Assembly (NCBI RefSeq): GCF_023898315.1
Contig: NC_064622.1
Span: 350,405,234 to 350,469,233, forward strand
DNA: 64,000 bases
Source: Schistocerca nitens
Lineage: Eukaryota > Arthropoda > Insecta > Orthoptera > Acrididae
Reading direction: 5' to 3'
The notes under the pieces are model-generated. The model saw only the letters and a program-made list of their open reading frames with translations. It had not been told where the DNA came from and did not search any database. Positions 33,938 through 42,871 of this stretch are shown here, one piece after another; the first letter of the stretch is position 1; the number at the start of each line of letters is the position of its first letter. The position numbers were made by a program, and so were the translations under genes.

Positions 33938-34012
33938 GTCCTCGGTGGCTCAGATGGATAGAGCGTCTGCCATGTAAGCAGGAGATCCCGGGTTCGAGTG
34001 CCGGTCGGGGCA
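33938..34012 (+). tRNA. tRNA-Thr(UGU)-like gene, inverted copy
   Basis: Plus-strand copy of the same 75-base sequence: box A TGGCTCAGATGG, anticodon arm TCTGCCATGTAAGCAGG with TGT, box B GGTTCGAGTGC. One T-stem base is changed (GAGTGCC for GAGTCCC). It belongs to the inverted half of the composite. Confidence 0.55.
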
Positions 34013-34173
34013 CACATTTTCAGCTGTCCACATCGAGGTATATCAACAACACCTGTCGGCAGACGAGGTTGTCAGTTAGTCATCATTTATTCCTGGGAAA
34101 GCTGCACGGTCATCAACAGTAACTGTTCTTTCGAGAACAAGTTACTGTCTTCGTATATAAGGTTATTTTACTG

Positions 34174-35336
34174 CCTAGGTAGCAGAATTCCTTAACTTCA
34201 TTGACTTCGTGACCATCAATCCTGATGTTAAGTTTCTCGCTGTTCTCATTTCTACTACTTCTCATTACCTTCGTCTTTCTCCGATTTACTCTCAAACCAT
34301 ACTGTGTACTCATTAGACTGTTAATTCCGGTCAGCAGATCATTTAATTCTTCTTCACTTTCACTCAGGATAGCAATGTCATCAGCGAATCGTATCATTGA
34401 TATCCTTTCGTCTTGTATTTTAATTCCATTCCTGAACCTTTCTTTTATTTCCGTCATTGCTTCCTCGATGTACAGATTGAAGAGTAGGGGCGAAAGGCTA
34501 CAGCCTTGTCTTACACCCTTCTTAATACGAGCACTTCGTTCTTGATCGTCCACTCTTATTATTCCCTCTTGGTTGTTGTACATATTGTATAAGACCCGTC
34601 TCTCCCTATAGCTTACCCCTACTTTTTTCAGAATCTCGAACAGCTTGCACCATTTTATATTGTCGAACGCTTTTTCCAGGTCGACAAATCCTATGAAAGT
34701 GTCTTGATTTTTCTTTAGCCTTGCTTCCATTATTAGCCGTAACGTCAGAATTGCCTCTCTCGTCCCTTTACGTTTCCTAAAGCCAAACTGATCGTCACCT
34801 AGAGCATTCTCAATTTTCTTTTCCATTCTTCTGTACATTATTCTTGTAAGCAGCTTCGATGCATGAGCTGTTAAGCTGATTGTGCGATAATTCTCGCACT
34901 TGTCAGCTCTTGCCGTCTTCGGAATTGTGTGGATGATGCTTTTCCGAAAGTCAGATGGTATGTCGCCAGACTCATATATTCTACACACCAACGTGAATAG
35001 TCGTTTTGTTGCCACTTCCCCCAATGATTTTAGAAATTCTGATGGAATGTTATCTATTCCTTCTGCCTTATTTGACCGTAAGTCCTCCAAAGCTCTTTTA
35101 AATTCCGATTCTAATACTGGGTCCCCTATCTCTTCTAAAGCGACTCCTGTTTCTTCTTGTATCACATCAGACAAATCTTCACCCTCATAGAGGCTTTCAA
35201 TGTATTCTTTCCACCTATCTGCTCTCTGCATTTGACAGTGGAATTCCCGTTGCACTCTTAATGTTACCACCGTTGCTTTTAATGTCACCAAAGGTTGTTT
35301 TGACTTTCCTGTATGCTGAGACTGTCCTTCCGACAA
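34174..35336 (-). pseudogene. RTE LINE reverse transcriptase (frame 2)
   Basis: The frame carries the main RT blocks: SDFRKSIIHTIPKTARADKC, NYRTISLTAHASKLLTRIMY, GFRKRKGTREAILTLRLIME, FIGFVDLEKAFDNIKWCKLF, GVRQGCSLSPLLFNLYIEEA, the catalytic MIRFADDIAIL and LRVNRRKTKVM, ending with EFCYLGSKIT at the composite insertion. The catalytic FADD is intact. The frame overlaps the endonuclease frame's end, and a small deletion near 35230-35250 explains the split of what is one polyprotein in this LINE group. The first 35-40 codons of this frame are read-through in the wrong frame. Confidence 0.88.
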
Positions 35337-36504
35337 TCATATCTTTTTCGATGTCTTCACATTTTTCCTGCAGCAATTTCTTCTTAGCTTCCCTGCACTT
35401 CCTATTTATTTCATTCCTCAGCAACTTGTATTTCTGTATTCCTGATTTTCCCGGAACATGTTTGTACTTCCTCCTTTCATCAATCAACTGAAGTATTTCT
35501 TCTGTTACCCATGGTTTCTTCGCAGCTACCTTCTTTGTACCTATGTTTTCCTTCCCAACTTCTGTGATGGCCCTTTTTAGAGATGTCCATTCCTCTTCAA
35601 CTGTACTGCCTACTGCGCTATTCCTTATTGCTGTATCTATAGCGTTAGAGAACTTCAAACGTATCTCGTCATTCCTTAGTACTTCCGTATCCCACTTCTT
35701 TGCGTATTGATTCTTCCTGACTAATGTCTTGAACTTCAGCCTACTCTTCATCACTACTATATTGTGATCTGAGTCTATATCTGCTCCTGGGTACGCCTTA
35801 CAATCCAGTATCTGATTTCGGAATCTCTGTCTGATCATGATGTAATCTAATTGAAATCTTCCCGTATCTCCCGGCCTTTTCCAAGTATACCTCCTCCTCT
35901 TGTGATTCTTGAACAGGGTATTCGCTATTACTAGCTGAAACTTGTTACAGAACTCAATTAGTCTTTCTCCTCTTTCATTCCTCGTCCCAAGCCCATATTC
36001 TCCTGTAACCTTTTCTTCTACTCCTTGCCCTACAACTGCATTCCAGTCGCCCATGACTATTAGATTTTCGTCCCCCTTTACATACTGCATTACCCTTTCA
36101 ATATCCTCATACACTTCCTCTATCTGTTCATCTTCAGCTTGCGACGTCGGCATGTATACCTGAACTATCGTTGTCGGTGTTGGTCTGCTGTCGATTCTGA
36201 TTAGAACAACCCGGTCACTGAACTGTTCACAGTAACACACCCTCTGCCCTACCTTCCTATTCATAACGAATCCTACACCTGTTATACCATTTTCTCCTGC
36301 TGTTGATATTGCCCGATACTCATCTGACCAGAAATCCTTGTCTTCCTTCCACTTCACTTCACTGACCCCTACTATATCTAGATTGAGCCTTTGCATTTCC
36401 CTTTTCAGATTTTCTAGATTCCCTACCACGTTCAAGCTTCTGACATTCCACGCCCCGACTCGTAGAACGTTATCCTTTCGTTGATTATTCAATCTTTTTC
36501 TCAT
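35215..36504 (-). pseudogene. RTE LINE apurinic-type endonuclease (frame 1)
   Basis: 429 codons starting MRKRLNNQRKDNVLRVGAWN. Endonuclease motifs are visible in order: GAWNVRSLN, VGVSEVKW (catalytic E), VQVYMPTS, IVMGDWNAVVG (D, N), LDYIMIRQR and DSDHNIVVM (SDH). The enzyme nicks target DNA to prime reverse transcription. All listed residues are intact. The frame ends in NAESR when it crosses the lesion before the RT; in the intact polyprotein it would continue through WKEYIESLYEGE. Confidence 0.88.
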
Positions 36505-36856
36505 GGTAACCTCCCCCTTGGCAGTCCCCTCCCGGAGATCCGAATGGGGACTATTCCGGAATCTTTTGCCAATGGAGAGATCATCATGACACTTCTTTAA
36601 TTACAGGCCACATGTCCTGTGGATACACGTTACGTGTCTTTAATGCAGTGGTTTCCATTAGCTTCTGCATCCTCGTGTCGTTAATCATTGCTGATTCTTC
36701 CCCCTCTAGGGGCAATTTCCCACTCCTAGGACAAGAGAGTTCCCTGAACTTCTATCCGCTCCTCCGCCCTCTTTGACAAGGCCGTTGGCAGATTGAGGCT
36801 GACTTCTTATGCCGGAAGTCTTCGGCCGCCAATGTTGATTATTTATCAAAATTTAG

Positions 36857-36933
36857 GCAGTGGCGGGGATCGAACCCGGGACCGAAGACATTTTGATTAT
36901 GAATCAAAGACGCTACCCCTAGACCACGGGGAC
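36857..36933 (-). promoter_or_regulatory. tRNA-like head of the LINE
   Basis: The minus strand reads TCCCCGTGGTCTAGGGGTAG (box A-like), TTTGATTCATAATCAAA (anticodon-like stem with the loop TTCATAA, anticodon CAT), then CCGGGTTCGATCCCCG (T arm with box B). The acceptor stem no longer pairs. It sits exactly where the LINE 5' end is expected, so it may act as an internal pol III-type promoter, or be a fused tRNA-derived 5' end. Confidence 0.6.
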
Positions 36934-36935
36934 AT

Positions 36936-37706
36936 CCTGGAGCCAAAATTGAGCTTGCAACGGGTCGGGATGCACTGGATCTTCTCCACCTACGAGAATT
37001 TGATAGTAGTAGAAAGTTGTTTTGAGCAAGGAGTGTTTACAGAAGCGAAAGGTGTAGAGCTCGAAGGACGCGAAATTTTAATTAACGAACTAAGTGTAAT
37101 ATAGTAGGACCAACCTTTCATGTGCCAGCGTCAATTTCAGGAGTCACACAATTGAATGTTACGCAGCCACAGCTGTACTGGCCAGAAAAGACCTTAGAGT
37201 TTTGCCAAGGCAGAATCTGACCTTGTTAAATCAGACTCTGGAGCCAGGTCTGTTGAGATCCGTAAACCACTTCATTATAGACTAAGAGGGGCGCATATCA
37301 GCCAAACAGCTTGTTCAACATGTCGCACAGAATAGGGAAAGTCAACAGCAAATAACGATCATTTTGAGCACCTCTGTGCCAAGTGTCATCGCAGAATTAA
37401 CTTTGTTATGTGTTGTTTTCTTTCGGATCAGGTGGAGAGCTAATTCCAAGAGGGAACCAAGGGTAGTCCAAGTCCCAGTGGACTGGATACCAAGGGCGTG
37501 CGATGAGTAGGTAAGGGGTTGATCAAGCAGTGGTCGTCCAGTAAGGAATTTTTAAGTTTTGTTTTATGTCATGGTTTTAAGGCGGCACTAGACCACATTT
37601 AATTTTTCTAGTAGTAAGTAAGCATGTCATAAGTGCCAATCCAAACAAGTTTAAGAGTTAGTTAAAGGACGACGCGGGGACCAGGTCTTTCCGAAGAGGG
37701 GAATAA
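36936..37706 (+). other. Remainder of the Gypsy-type fossil before the 3' LTR
   Basis: The stretch carries YWPEKTLEFCQG-like and a hydrophobic ELTLLCVVFF segment that could be remnants of an env-like product with a membrane anchor, followed by the purine tract GAAGAGGGGAA at 37694-37704. The env reading is inference; I cannot name the family. Confidence 0.35.
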
Positions 37707-38732
37707 TGTAGCGGCACCATAGTTAAAGATAGGGAAGTTAGATTTGGTGCAATATTTCGGAGAGCACAAGTTATAGCCAGGTACGGGCCGGATTGCAGTA
37801 AGTTACGGTGACCAGCAGTTTTGAAGTGGTATGGAGGCCACAGGGGTCATCGAACCGCTGAAAAGCTTAAACGCAGCAGTTTGCATGTTGCAAGTTACAG
37901 GAAGAAAGGGCCCACTGGCGCAACCGGGGTTTGGGGCGTACGTGACTTGGAGCGATGCATTAGCAAAACAGAGGCACACAGCCGAGTACAAATAGGTGTT
38001 GTTTTCTAACAAGATTCATTGAAGTGTGGCAGCTCTCCTGGACGACAGGGCATGTCACACTACCGGCGACACACGCTAGCAGATGGGGTGCCAGTGTCCC
38101 AGTTCACGGTGGGTCACTGGGTCGACCCTCTGAGGCCAATGTGGGTATTCATGTGTGGCAGTTCTGGATGGCAGGGCGAGTCACACTACTGCCGACACGT
38201 GGCAACAGATGGGGCGACAGCGTCCCAGTCCACGACGGGTCGTTGGTTCGACCCTCTGAGGCCGATGCGGGGTCCGCAGCCAGCCAGGGTGGGCCACTCT
38301 TTGGGTCGCCACCACGGGCAGTCATCTCAGCTCCCAACACATGCTGGAGACTCATGAGACAAGGGCTGCAAGTTCGAACGCTGGATCACGGGCGGTTTTT
38401 GCCGCCGCGTTCTCAGCTATGCCAGCCGAGGAAGAAGCAGCAGCGGGGCTGGCCTACTGCTGCCGGCGGAGCAGTGCGGAGTCAATGGGGACGGTGGCCG
38501 CTGAGTTGCCTGCTGGCGCAGCCATCCTGACGAAATCGGAACTCCACAGCTGGCGAACAAGGCCGGCACAACACAATGTTGTGTTGCACAGGCCGCTTGG
38601 GGTACTTCCTCAGCAATGCGGGGCCTGTGACGCGGACCGAGGTGAATGAAGCTCTGTAGTGGAAATGAATAAATCATTTGGAAAGTTCTTGCCGAGTTTT
38701 AATACGGCAACTCCTGGCATCCATCCACTACA
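37707..38732 (+). repeat. 3' LTR of the Gypsy-type fossil
   Basis: 1026 bp, starting TGTAGCGGCACC and ending CCATCCACTACA, followed by ATAT. It carries the same internal tandem duplication as the 5' LTR but in a shortened form (blocks near 38025 and 38155). Confidence 0.92.
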
Positions 38733-38736
38733 ATAT

Positions 38737-40109
38737 GGACGGCACATGCTCAATGGTTATCCGAAAAAAGTACTACCCATACCTGATAAATGTAAAATAA
38801 CCATCATCTCTTCGTGGCTGTAGCCCTCCTAATGAGAAAAAAATAATCAGGCGGCCATGACAGTGCATTCACTGCCGCTTTCGTCCAGCCCAGGAAACAG
38901 CACTGAAGTTACAATGGGCTGAACACATCTTTTTAGGAATGCACTAGCCTGGAGAACTACTGTCACACACATACAGCAACAGACAGTATTCCAGTTGTAG
39001 ACACTATGCACTCAATGGCTGTAAGTATTGGCCAGGCAACGAGCAGACAATAACTCCAAGAGGTTCCCTCCTTCCAGGCCCTGTCCCCTATCTGGGAACG
39101 TCAAATGGTTGTAGATAACAGTAATTCTCCTCTTATTAATTATCACTCAGGGGGGAGGTGAGGATGTGATAAGGCAACACCAACCACAGTGTACTGCAGC
39201 AGCACTGTATTACACACAATCTAATATTCCTTATTACAATCTCCATAATTCTCAGAGAACTGCGGGAAGGAGGATGGAAACGGTTTGATGTCCATACACA
39301 TTAATTCCTACATGTTTTTTATTTTGATAATACTTGATGTTTTAAACTTCTCACTTTGTGGTTTGTAAGAGTGCTGGCAGTGTTTTTATGGCAGTAAAAA
39401 TATTTTGTTACATGCGGAAATTGTAACTCACTCCTTATTAAAATTGTAGAAGTCTTTCTCTCAATCATTTAATATTATATTTTTCTCTGGTAGGTCTGAT
39501 CAACATGGAGTATTACGGAGATGCTTTGTGATCCCAGGAAAGGAGAGGTCGATCTTTTTGTGAAAATTTGTAGAACTAATTATGAATATTTTGCTTATGA
39601 TAAGAGAAATTAGTGTATGTACAGAGACATATAGACATCGATCCATTTTTGGGAGTGGCACAAGACCAGTTGTTGTTTAATGAGTATGTGTTTTCTAAAG
39701 ATTTAGGGAGACATCATGATCATGTTACCAACTTAAAATCATACAGTGATCTAGAGTTTAGATCAGTAGTAAATAACACAAAACTCTGTAACATGTTCGT
39801 GAGCATTCGTCTCATATTAGTTCAGAAATATACATTTGTAGAAAACAGAGTGATTTCCTCAAACCCACGACAAAATAGGCTTCCATCGGAGAGTGAGAAG
39901 ATAGTTTTCCTGATAACTATTATCCACATGTGTTAATCCAATCTGGTATGTTTTTCAGGCTTTTTAGTAAATCCCATTTTGTTATGTCACACGCCAGTGG
40001 CCTGATGTTTGGTAAAAGTATGGTTTGTAGATACTCTGGCTAGATTGGGACACCATTTCACAGTTGGATGGTAAAAATAGCAACCCACACCTTCTAATGT
40101 AAGCAATGA

Positions 40110-40111
<2 letters not shown>
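38737..40111. other. Unclassified flanking DNA
   Basis: No gene or repeat recognised. An open frame at 39613-39936 (107 codons) shows no family motif. Confidence 0.3.

Positions 40112-40188
<77 letters not shown>
40112..40188. repeat. (AT)n microsatellite
   Basis: About 77 bases of perfect AT/TA alternation. Confidence 0.97.
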
Positions 40189-40189
<1 letters not shown>

Positions 40190-40272
40190 TTGTACATTTA
40201 CATACAGAATATGGAAAATATAGAGAAATTTGAAAAAAATATGCAAAAACATGGCAAAACAGAAAAATGGTT
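40189..40272. repeat. A-rich degenerate tandem sequence
   Basis: Loosely repeated GAAAAATATG/AAACATGG motifs continue on the far side of the LINE nest (42470-42550), which shows that the LINE was inserted into a pre-existing low-complexity tract. The last 10 bases (AAAAATGGTT, 40263-40272) are the left target duplication. Confidence 0.6.
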
Positions 40273-40649
40273 GTTGTTGTTGTGGCCTTCAGTCCAGGGA
40301 CTGGTTTGATGCAGCTCTCCATGCTACTCTATCCTGTGCAAGCTTCTTCATCTCCCAGTACCTACTGCAACCTACATCTTTCTGTATCTGCTTAGTGTAT
40401 TCATCTTTTGGTCTTCCTCCACAAGTTTTACGCTCCACGCTGCCCTCCAGTACTAAAAGGGTGATCCCTTGATGCCTCAGAACATGTCTTACCAACCGAT
40501 CCCTTCTTCTTGACAAGTTGTGCCACAAACTCCTCTTCTCCCCAATTCTATTCAGTACCTCCTCATTAGTTATGTGATCTACCCATCTAATCAGCATTAT
40601 TATGTAGCACTGCATTTTCAAAGCTTCTATTCTCTTCTTGTCCAAACTA

Positions 40650-42071
40650 CACTCCTGGAAATTGAAATAAGAACACCGTGAATTCATTGTCCCAGGAAGG
40701 GGAAACTTTATTGACACATTCCTGGGGTCAGATACATCACATGATCACACTGACAGAACCACAGGCACATAGACACAGGCAACAGAGCATGCACAATGTC
40801 GGCACTAGTACAGTGTATATCCACCTTTCGCAGCAATGCAGGCTGCTATTCTCCCATGGAGACGATCGTAGAGATGCTGGATGTAGTCCTGTGGAACGGC
40901 TTGCCATGCCATTTCCACCTGGCGCCTCAGTTGGACCAGCGTTCGTGCTGGACGTGCAGACCGCGTGAGACGACGCTTCATCCAGTCCCAAACATGCTCA
41001 ATGGGGGACAGATCCGGAGATTTTGCTGGCCAGGGTAGTTGACTTACATCTTCTAGAGCACGTTGGGTTGCACGGGATACATGCGGACGTGCATTGTCCT
41101 GTTGGAACAGCAAGTTCCCTTGCCGGTCTAGGAATGGCAGAACGATGGGTTCGATGACGGTTTGGATGTACCGTGCACTATTCAGTGTCCCCTCGACGAT
41201 CACCAGTGGTGTACGGCCAGTGTAGGAGATCGCTCCCCACACCATGATGCCGGGTGTTGGCCCTGTGTGCCTCGGTCGTATGCAGTCCTGATTGTGGCGC
41301 TCACCTGCACGGCGCCAAACACGCATACGACCATCATTGGCACCAAGGCAGAAGCGACTCTCATCGCTGAAGACGACACGTCTCCATTCGTCCCTCCATT
41401 CACGCCTGTCGCGACACCACTGGAGGCGGGCTGCACGATGTTGGGGCGTGAGCGGAAGACGGCCTAACGGTGTGCGGGACCGTAGCCCAGCTTCATGGAG
41501 ACGGTTGCGAATGGTCCTCGCCGATACCCCAGGAGCAACAGTGTCCCTAATTTGCTGGGAAGTGGCGGTGCGGTCCCCTACGGCACTGCATAGGATCCTA
41601 CGGTCTTAGCGTGCATCCGTGCATCGCTGCGGTCCGGTCCCAGGTCGACGGGCACGTGCACCTTCCGCCGACCAATGGCGACAACATCGATGTACTGTGG
41701 AGACCTCACGCCCCACGTGTTGAGCAATTCGGCGGTACATCCACCCGGCCTCCCGCATGCCCACTATACGCCCTCGCTCAAAGTCCGTCAACTGCACATA
41801 CGGTTCACGTCCACGCTGTCGCGGCATGCTACCAGTGTTAAAGACTGCGATGGAGCTCCGTATGCCACGGCAAACTGGCTGACACTGACGGCGGCGGTGC
41901 ACAAATTCTGCGCAGCTAGCGCCATTCGACGGCCAACACCGCGGTTCCTGGTGTGTCCGCTGTGCCGTGCGTGTGATCATTGCTTGTACAGCCCTCTCGC
42001 AGTGTCCGGAGCAAGTATGGTGGGTCTGACACACCGGTGTCAATGTGTTCTTTTTTCCATTTCCAGGAGTG
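40650..42071 (-). mobile_element. Tc1-like transposon, 1422 bp, second copy
   Basis: Flanked by TA (40648-40649 and 42072-42073), with the same 27-bp inverted repeats and the same length as 32155-33576. I count about a dozen base differences between the two copies, that is below 1 percent, so at least one of them moved recently. Confidence 0.95.
40805..41827 (-). pseudogene. Tc1 transposase with one nonsense codon
   Basis: Colinear with the intact 340-residue transposase at 32310-33332. Codon 74 (41608-41606) is TAA where the intact copy has CAA (Gln), in the linker between the two DNA-binding parts. The rest of the frame, including FQQDNARPH and SPDLSPIEHVWD, remains open. A re-initiated product would lack the DNA-binding part, so this copy is presumably non-autonomous but mobilisable by the first copy's enzyme. 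Confidence 0.93.
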
Positions 42072-42871
42072 TATTTATCGTCCATGTTTCACTTCCATAC
42101 ACGACTACACTCCATACAAATACTTTCAGAAATGACTTCGTGACACTTAAATCTATACTCGATGTTAACAAATTTCTCTTCTTCAGAAACGCTTTCCTTG
42201 CCATTGCCAATCTACATGTTATATCCACTTCGACCATCATTAGTTATTTTACTCCCCAAATAGCAAAACTCATTTACTACTTTAAGTGTCTTATTTCCTA
42301 ATCTAATTCCCTCAGTATCACCTGAGTTAACTCGACTACATTCCATTATCCTCGTTTTGCTTTTGTTGATGTTCATCTTATATCCTTCTTTCAAGACACT
42401 GTCCATTCCATTCAACTGCTGTTCCAGGTCCTTTGCTGTCTCTGACAGAATTACAATATAAAAATGGTTAGCACATAGAAAAATATGGAGAAATATGGAA
42501 AAACATAGAAAAATGGAAAATGGATTAAATGTATTAAATACAACGAAATCCTGATACAAAATGGTCATTTTTTTTTCCTTTATTGTATTTCAGTTCCCCA
42601 TCGGGTTGGGCCGGCAGCAGCATATGTGCTGCTCTTCAGCCAAAAAGCATAGAACAAGCAATAGAAGACATTTAAAAATAACAAAGGAGAAAACATGGTG
42701 AACATAGACACAAAAAAGGGGGAACATCATGGAAGACAATAGACAAAAAACGGGCGAGAAAAAACCATAAAAAAGTAGCACACACAAAAAACCACACACT
42801 GGGTCAATTAAAAGAACACAAGGCACAGTATGACCGGAACATAAAAGTATTGATGGATGGCATAGCACATA

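Larger units (their letters stand above)
31347..34160. repeat. Composite of 438-bp tRNA-Thr-like units inserted in the LINE
   Basis: Unit 1 is 31347-31784. Unit 2 is 31785-33646 and contains the 1422-bp Tc1 insert; without insert and duplicated TA it is again 438 bp. A partial unit 3 starts at 33647 and gives way near 33705 to inverted copies running to 34160. The whole is bounded by 13-bp duplications of the LINE (GGTTATTTTACTG, 31334-31346 and 34161-34173). Each full unit has a 75-bp tRNA-like sequence, a 31-bp hairpin and unique filler. The long duplication suggests insertion as one retro-transposed multimer, or insertion of one unit followed by amplification. Confidence 0.8.
30780..36935 (-). 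mobile_element. RTE-type LINE, nearly full length, interrupted by a composite
   Basis: The poly(A) tail reads as the T run at 30780-30792 and the 5' end is the tRNA-like head near 36933. In transcription order it has the tRNA-like head, a 5' UTR (36505-36856), endonuclease, RT, and a C-terminal domain (RRMLKIRWTDKVRNEEVLRR etc.) ending at about 30797. An insertion at 31347-34160 is bounded by GGTTATTTTACTG duplications (31334-31346 and 34161-34173). Without it the LINE is about 3.3 kb. Apart from the insertion the main lesion I see is a frameshift near 35230-35250 between endonuclease and RT. I could not identify a target duplication for the LINE itself. Confidence 0.88.
22415..38732 (+). mobile_element. 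Fossil Gypsy-type LTR retroelement with nested insertions
   Basis: Two LTRs in direct orientation (22415-23453 and 37707-38732) both start TGTAGCGGC and end in ACA, and both are flanked by the 4-bp duplication ATAT (22411-22414 and 38733-38736). Internal parts in order are gag with a CCHC knuckle, aspartic protease, RT, RNase H, integrase, a post-integrase tail, and possibly env-like remnants on both sides of a LINE insertion. A TGGTGTCAGAATAG stretch just inside the 5' LTR fits a tRNA primer site, and GAAGAGGGGAA just before the 3' LTR fits a polypurine tract. The element is broken (of the order of ten breaks besides insertions). The LTRs differ by roughly one base in eight to ten by eye, so it is old. 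Later insertions are an LTR-like block (24260 to about 25810), a SINE (28977-29181) and a LINE nest (30780-36935). Confidence 0.9.
40273..42459 (-). mobile_element. RTE-type LINE, 5'-truncated, split by a Tc1 copy
   Basis: Bounded by AAAAATGGTT duplications (40263-40272 and 42460-42469). Read on the minus strand it starts within RT (SETAKDLEQQLNGMDSVLKE, INKSKTRIMECSRVN, EFCYLGSKITNDGRSG), continues through KSFLKVFVWSVVVYGSETWT and KKRIEALKMQCYIIMLIRWV, and ends with the tail CATCAAACCAGTCCCTGGAC and an ACAACAACAACAA repeat. Without the Tc1 insert it is only about 760 bp. It belongs to a sister family of the LINE at 30.8-36.9 kb, sharing the 3' 'actggtttgatg' region. It is not autonomous. Confidence 0.88.

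Noticed and set aside
31427-34012. tRNA-Thr-like sequences taken as ordinary host tRNA genes
   Set aside because: They lie in multi-copy 438-bp units within a retrotransposed block, so a repeat-promoter role is more likely, though function is not excluded.
22415-38732. Interpreting the whole 16-kb LTR-bounded block as one giant virus-like element or a novel gene cluster
   Set aside because: Most of its length is explained by later LINE, SINE, tRNA-unit and Tc1 insertions with their own duplications; the core is an ordinary Gypsy-type layout.
39982-40322. Open frames of repeated Tyr-Ile over the AT microsatellite
   Set aside because: Produced by the dinucleotide repeat alone.
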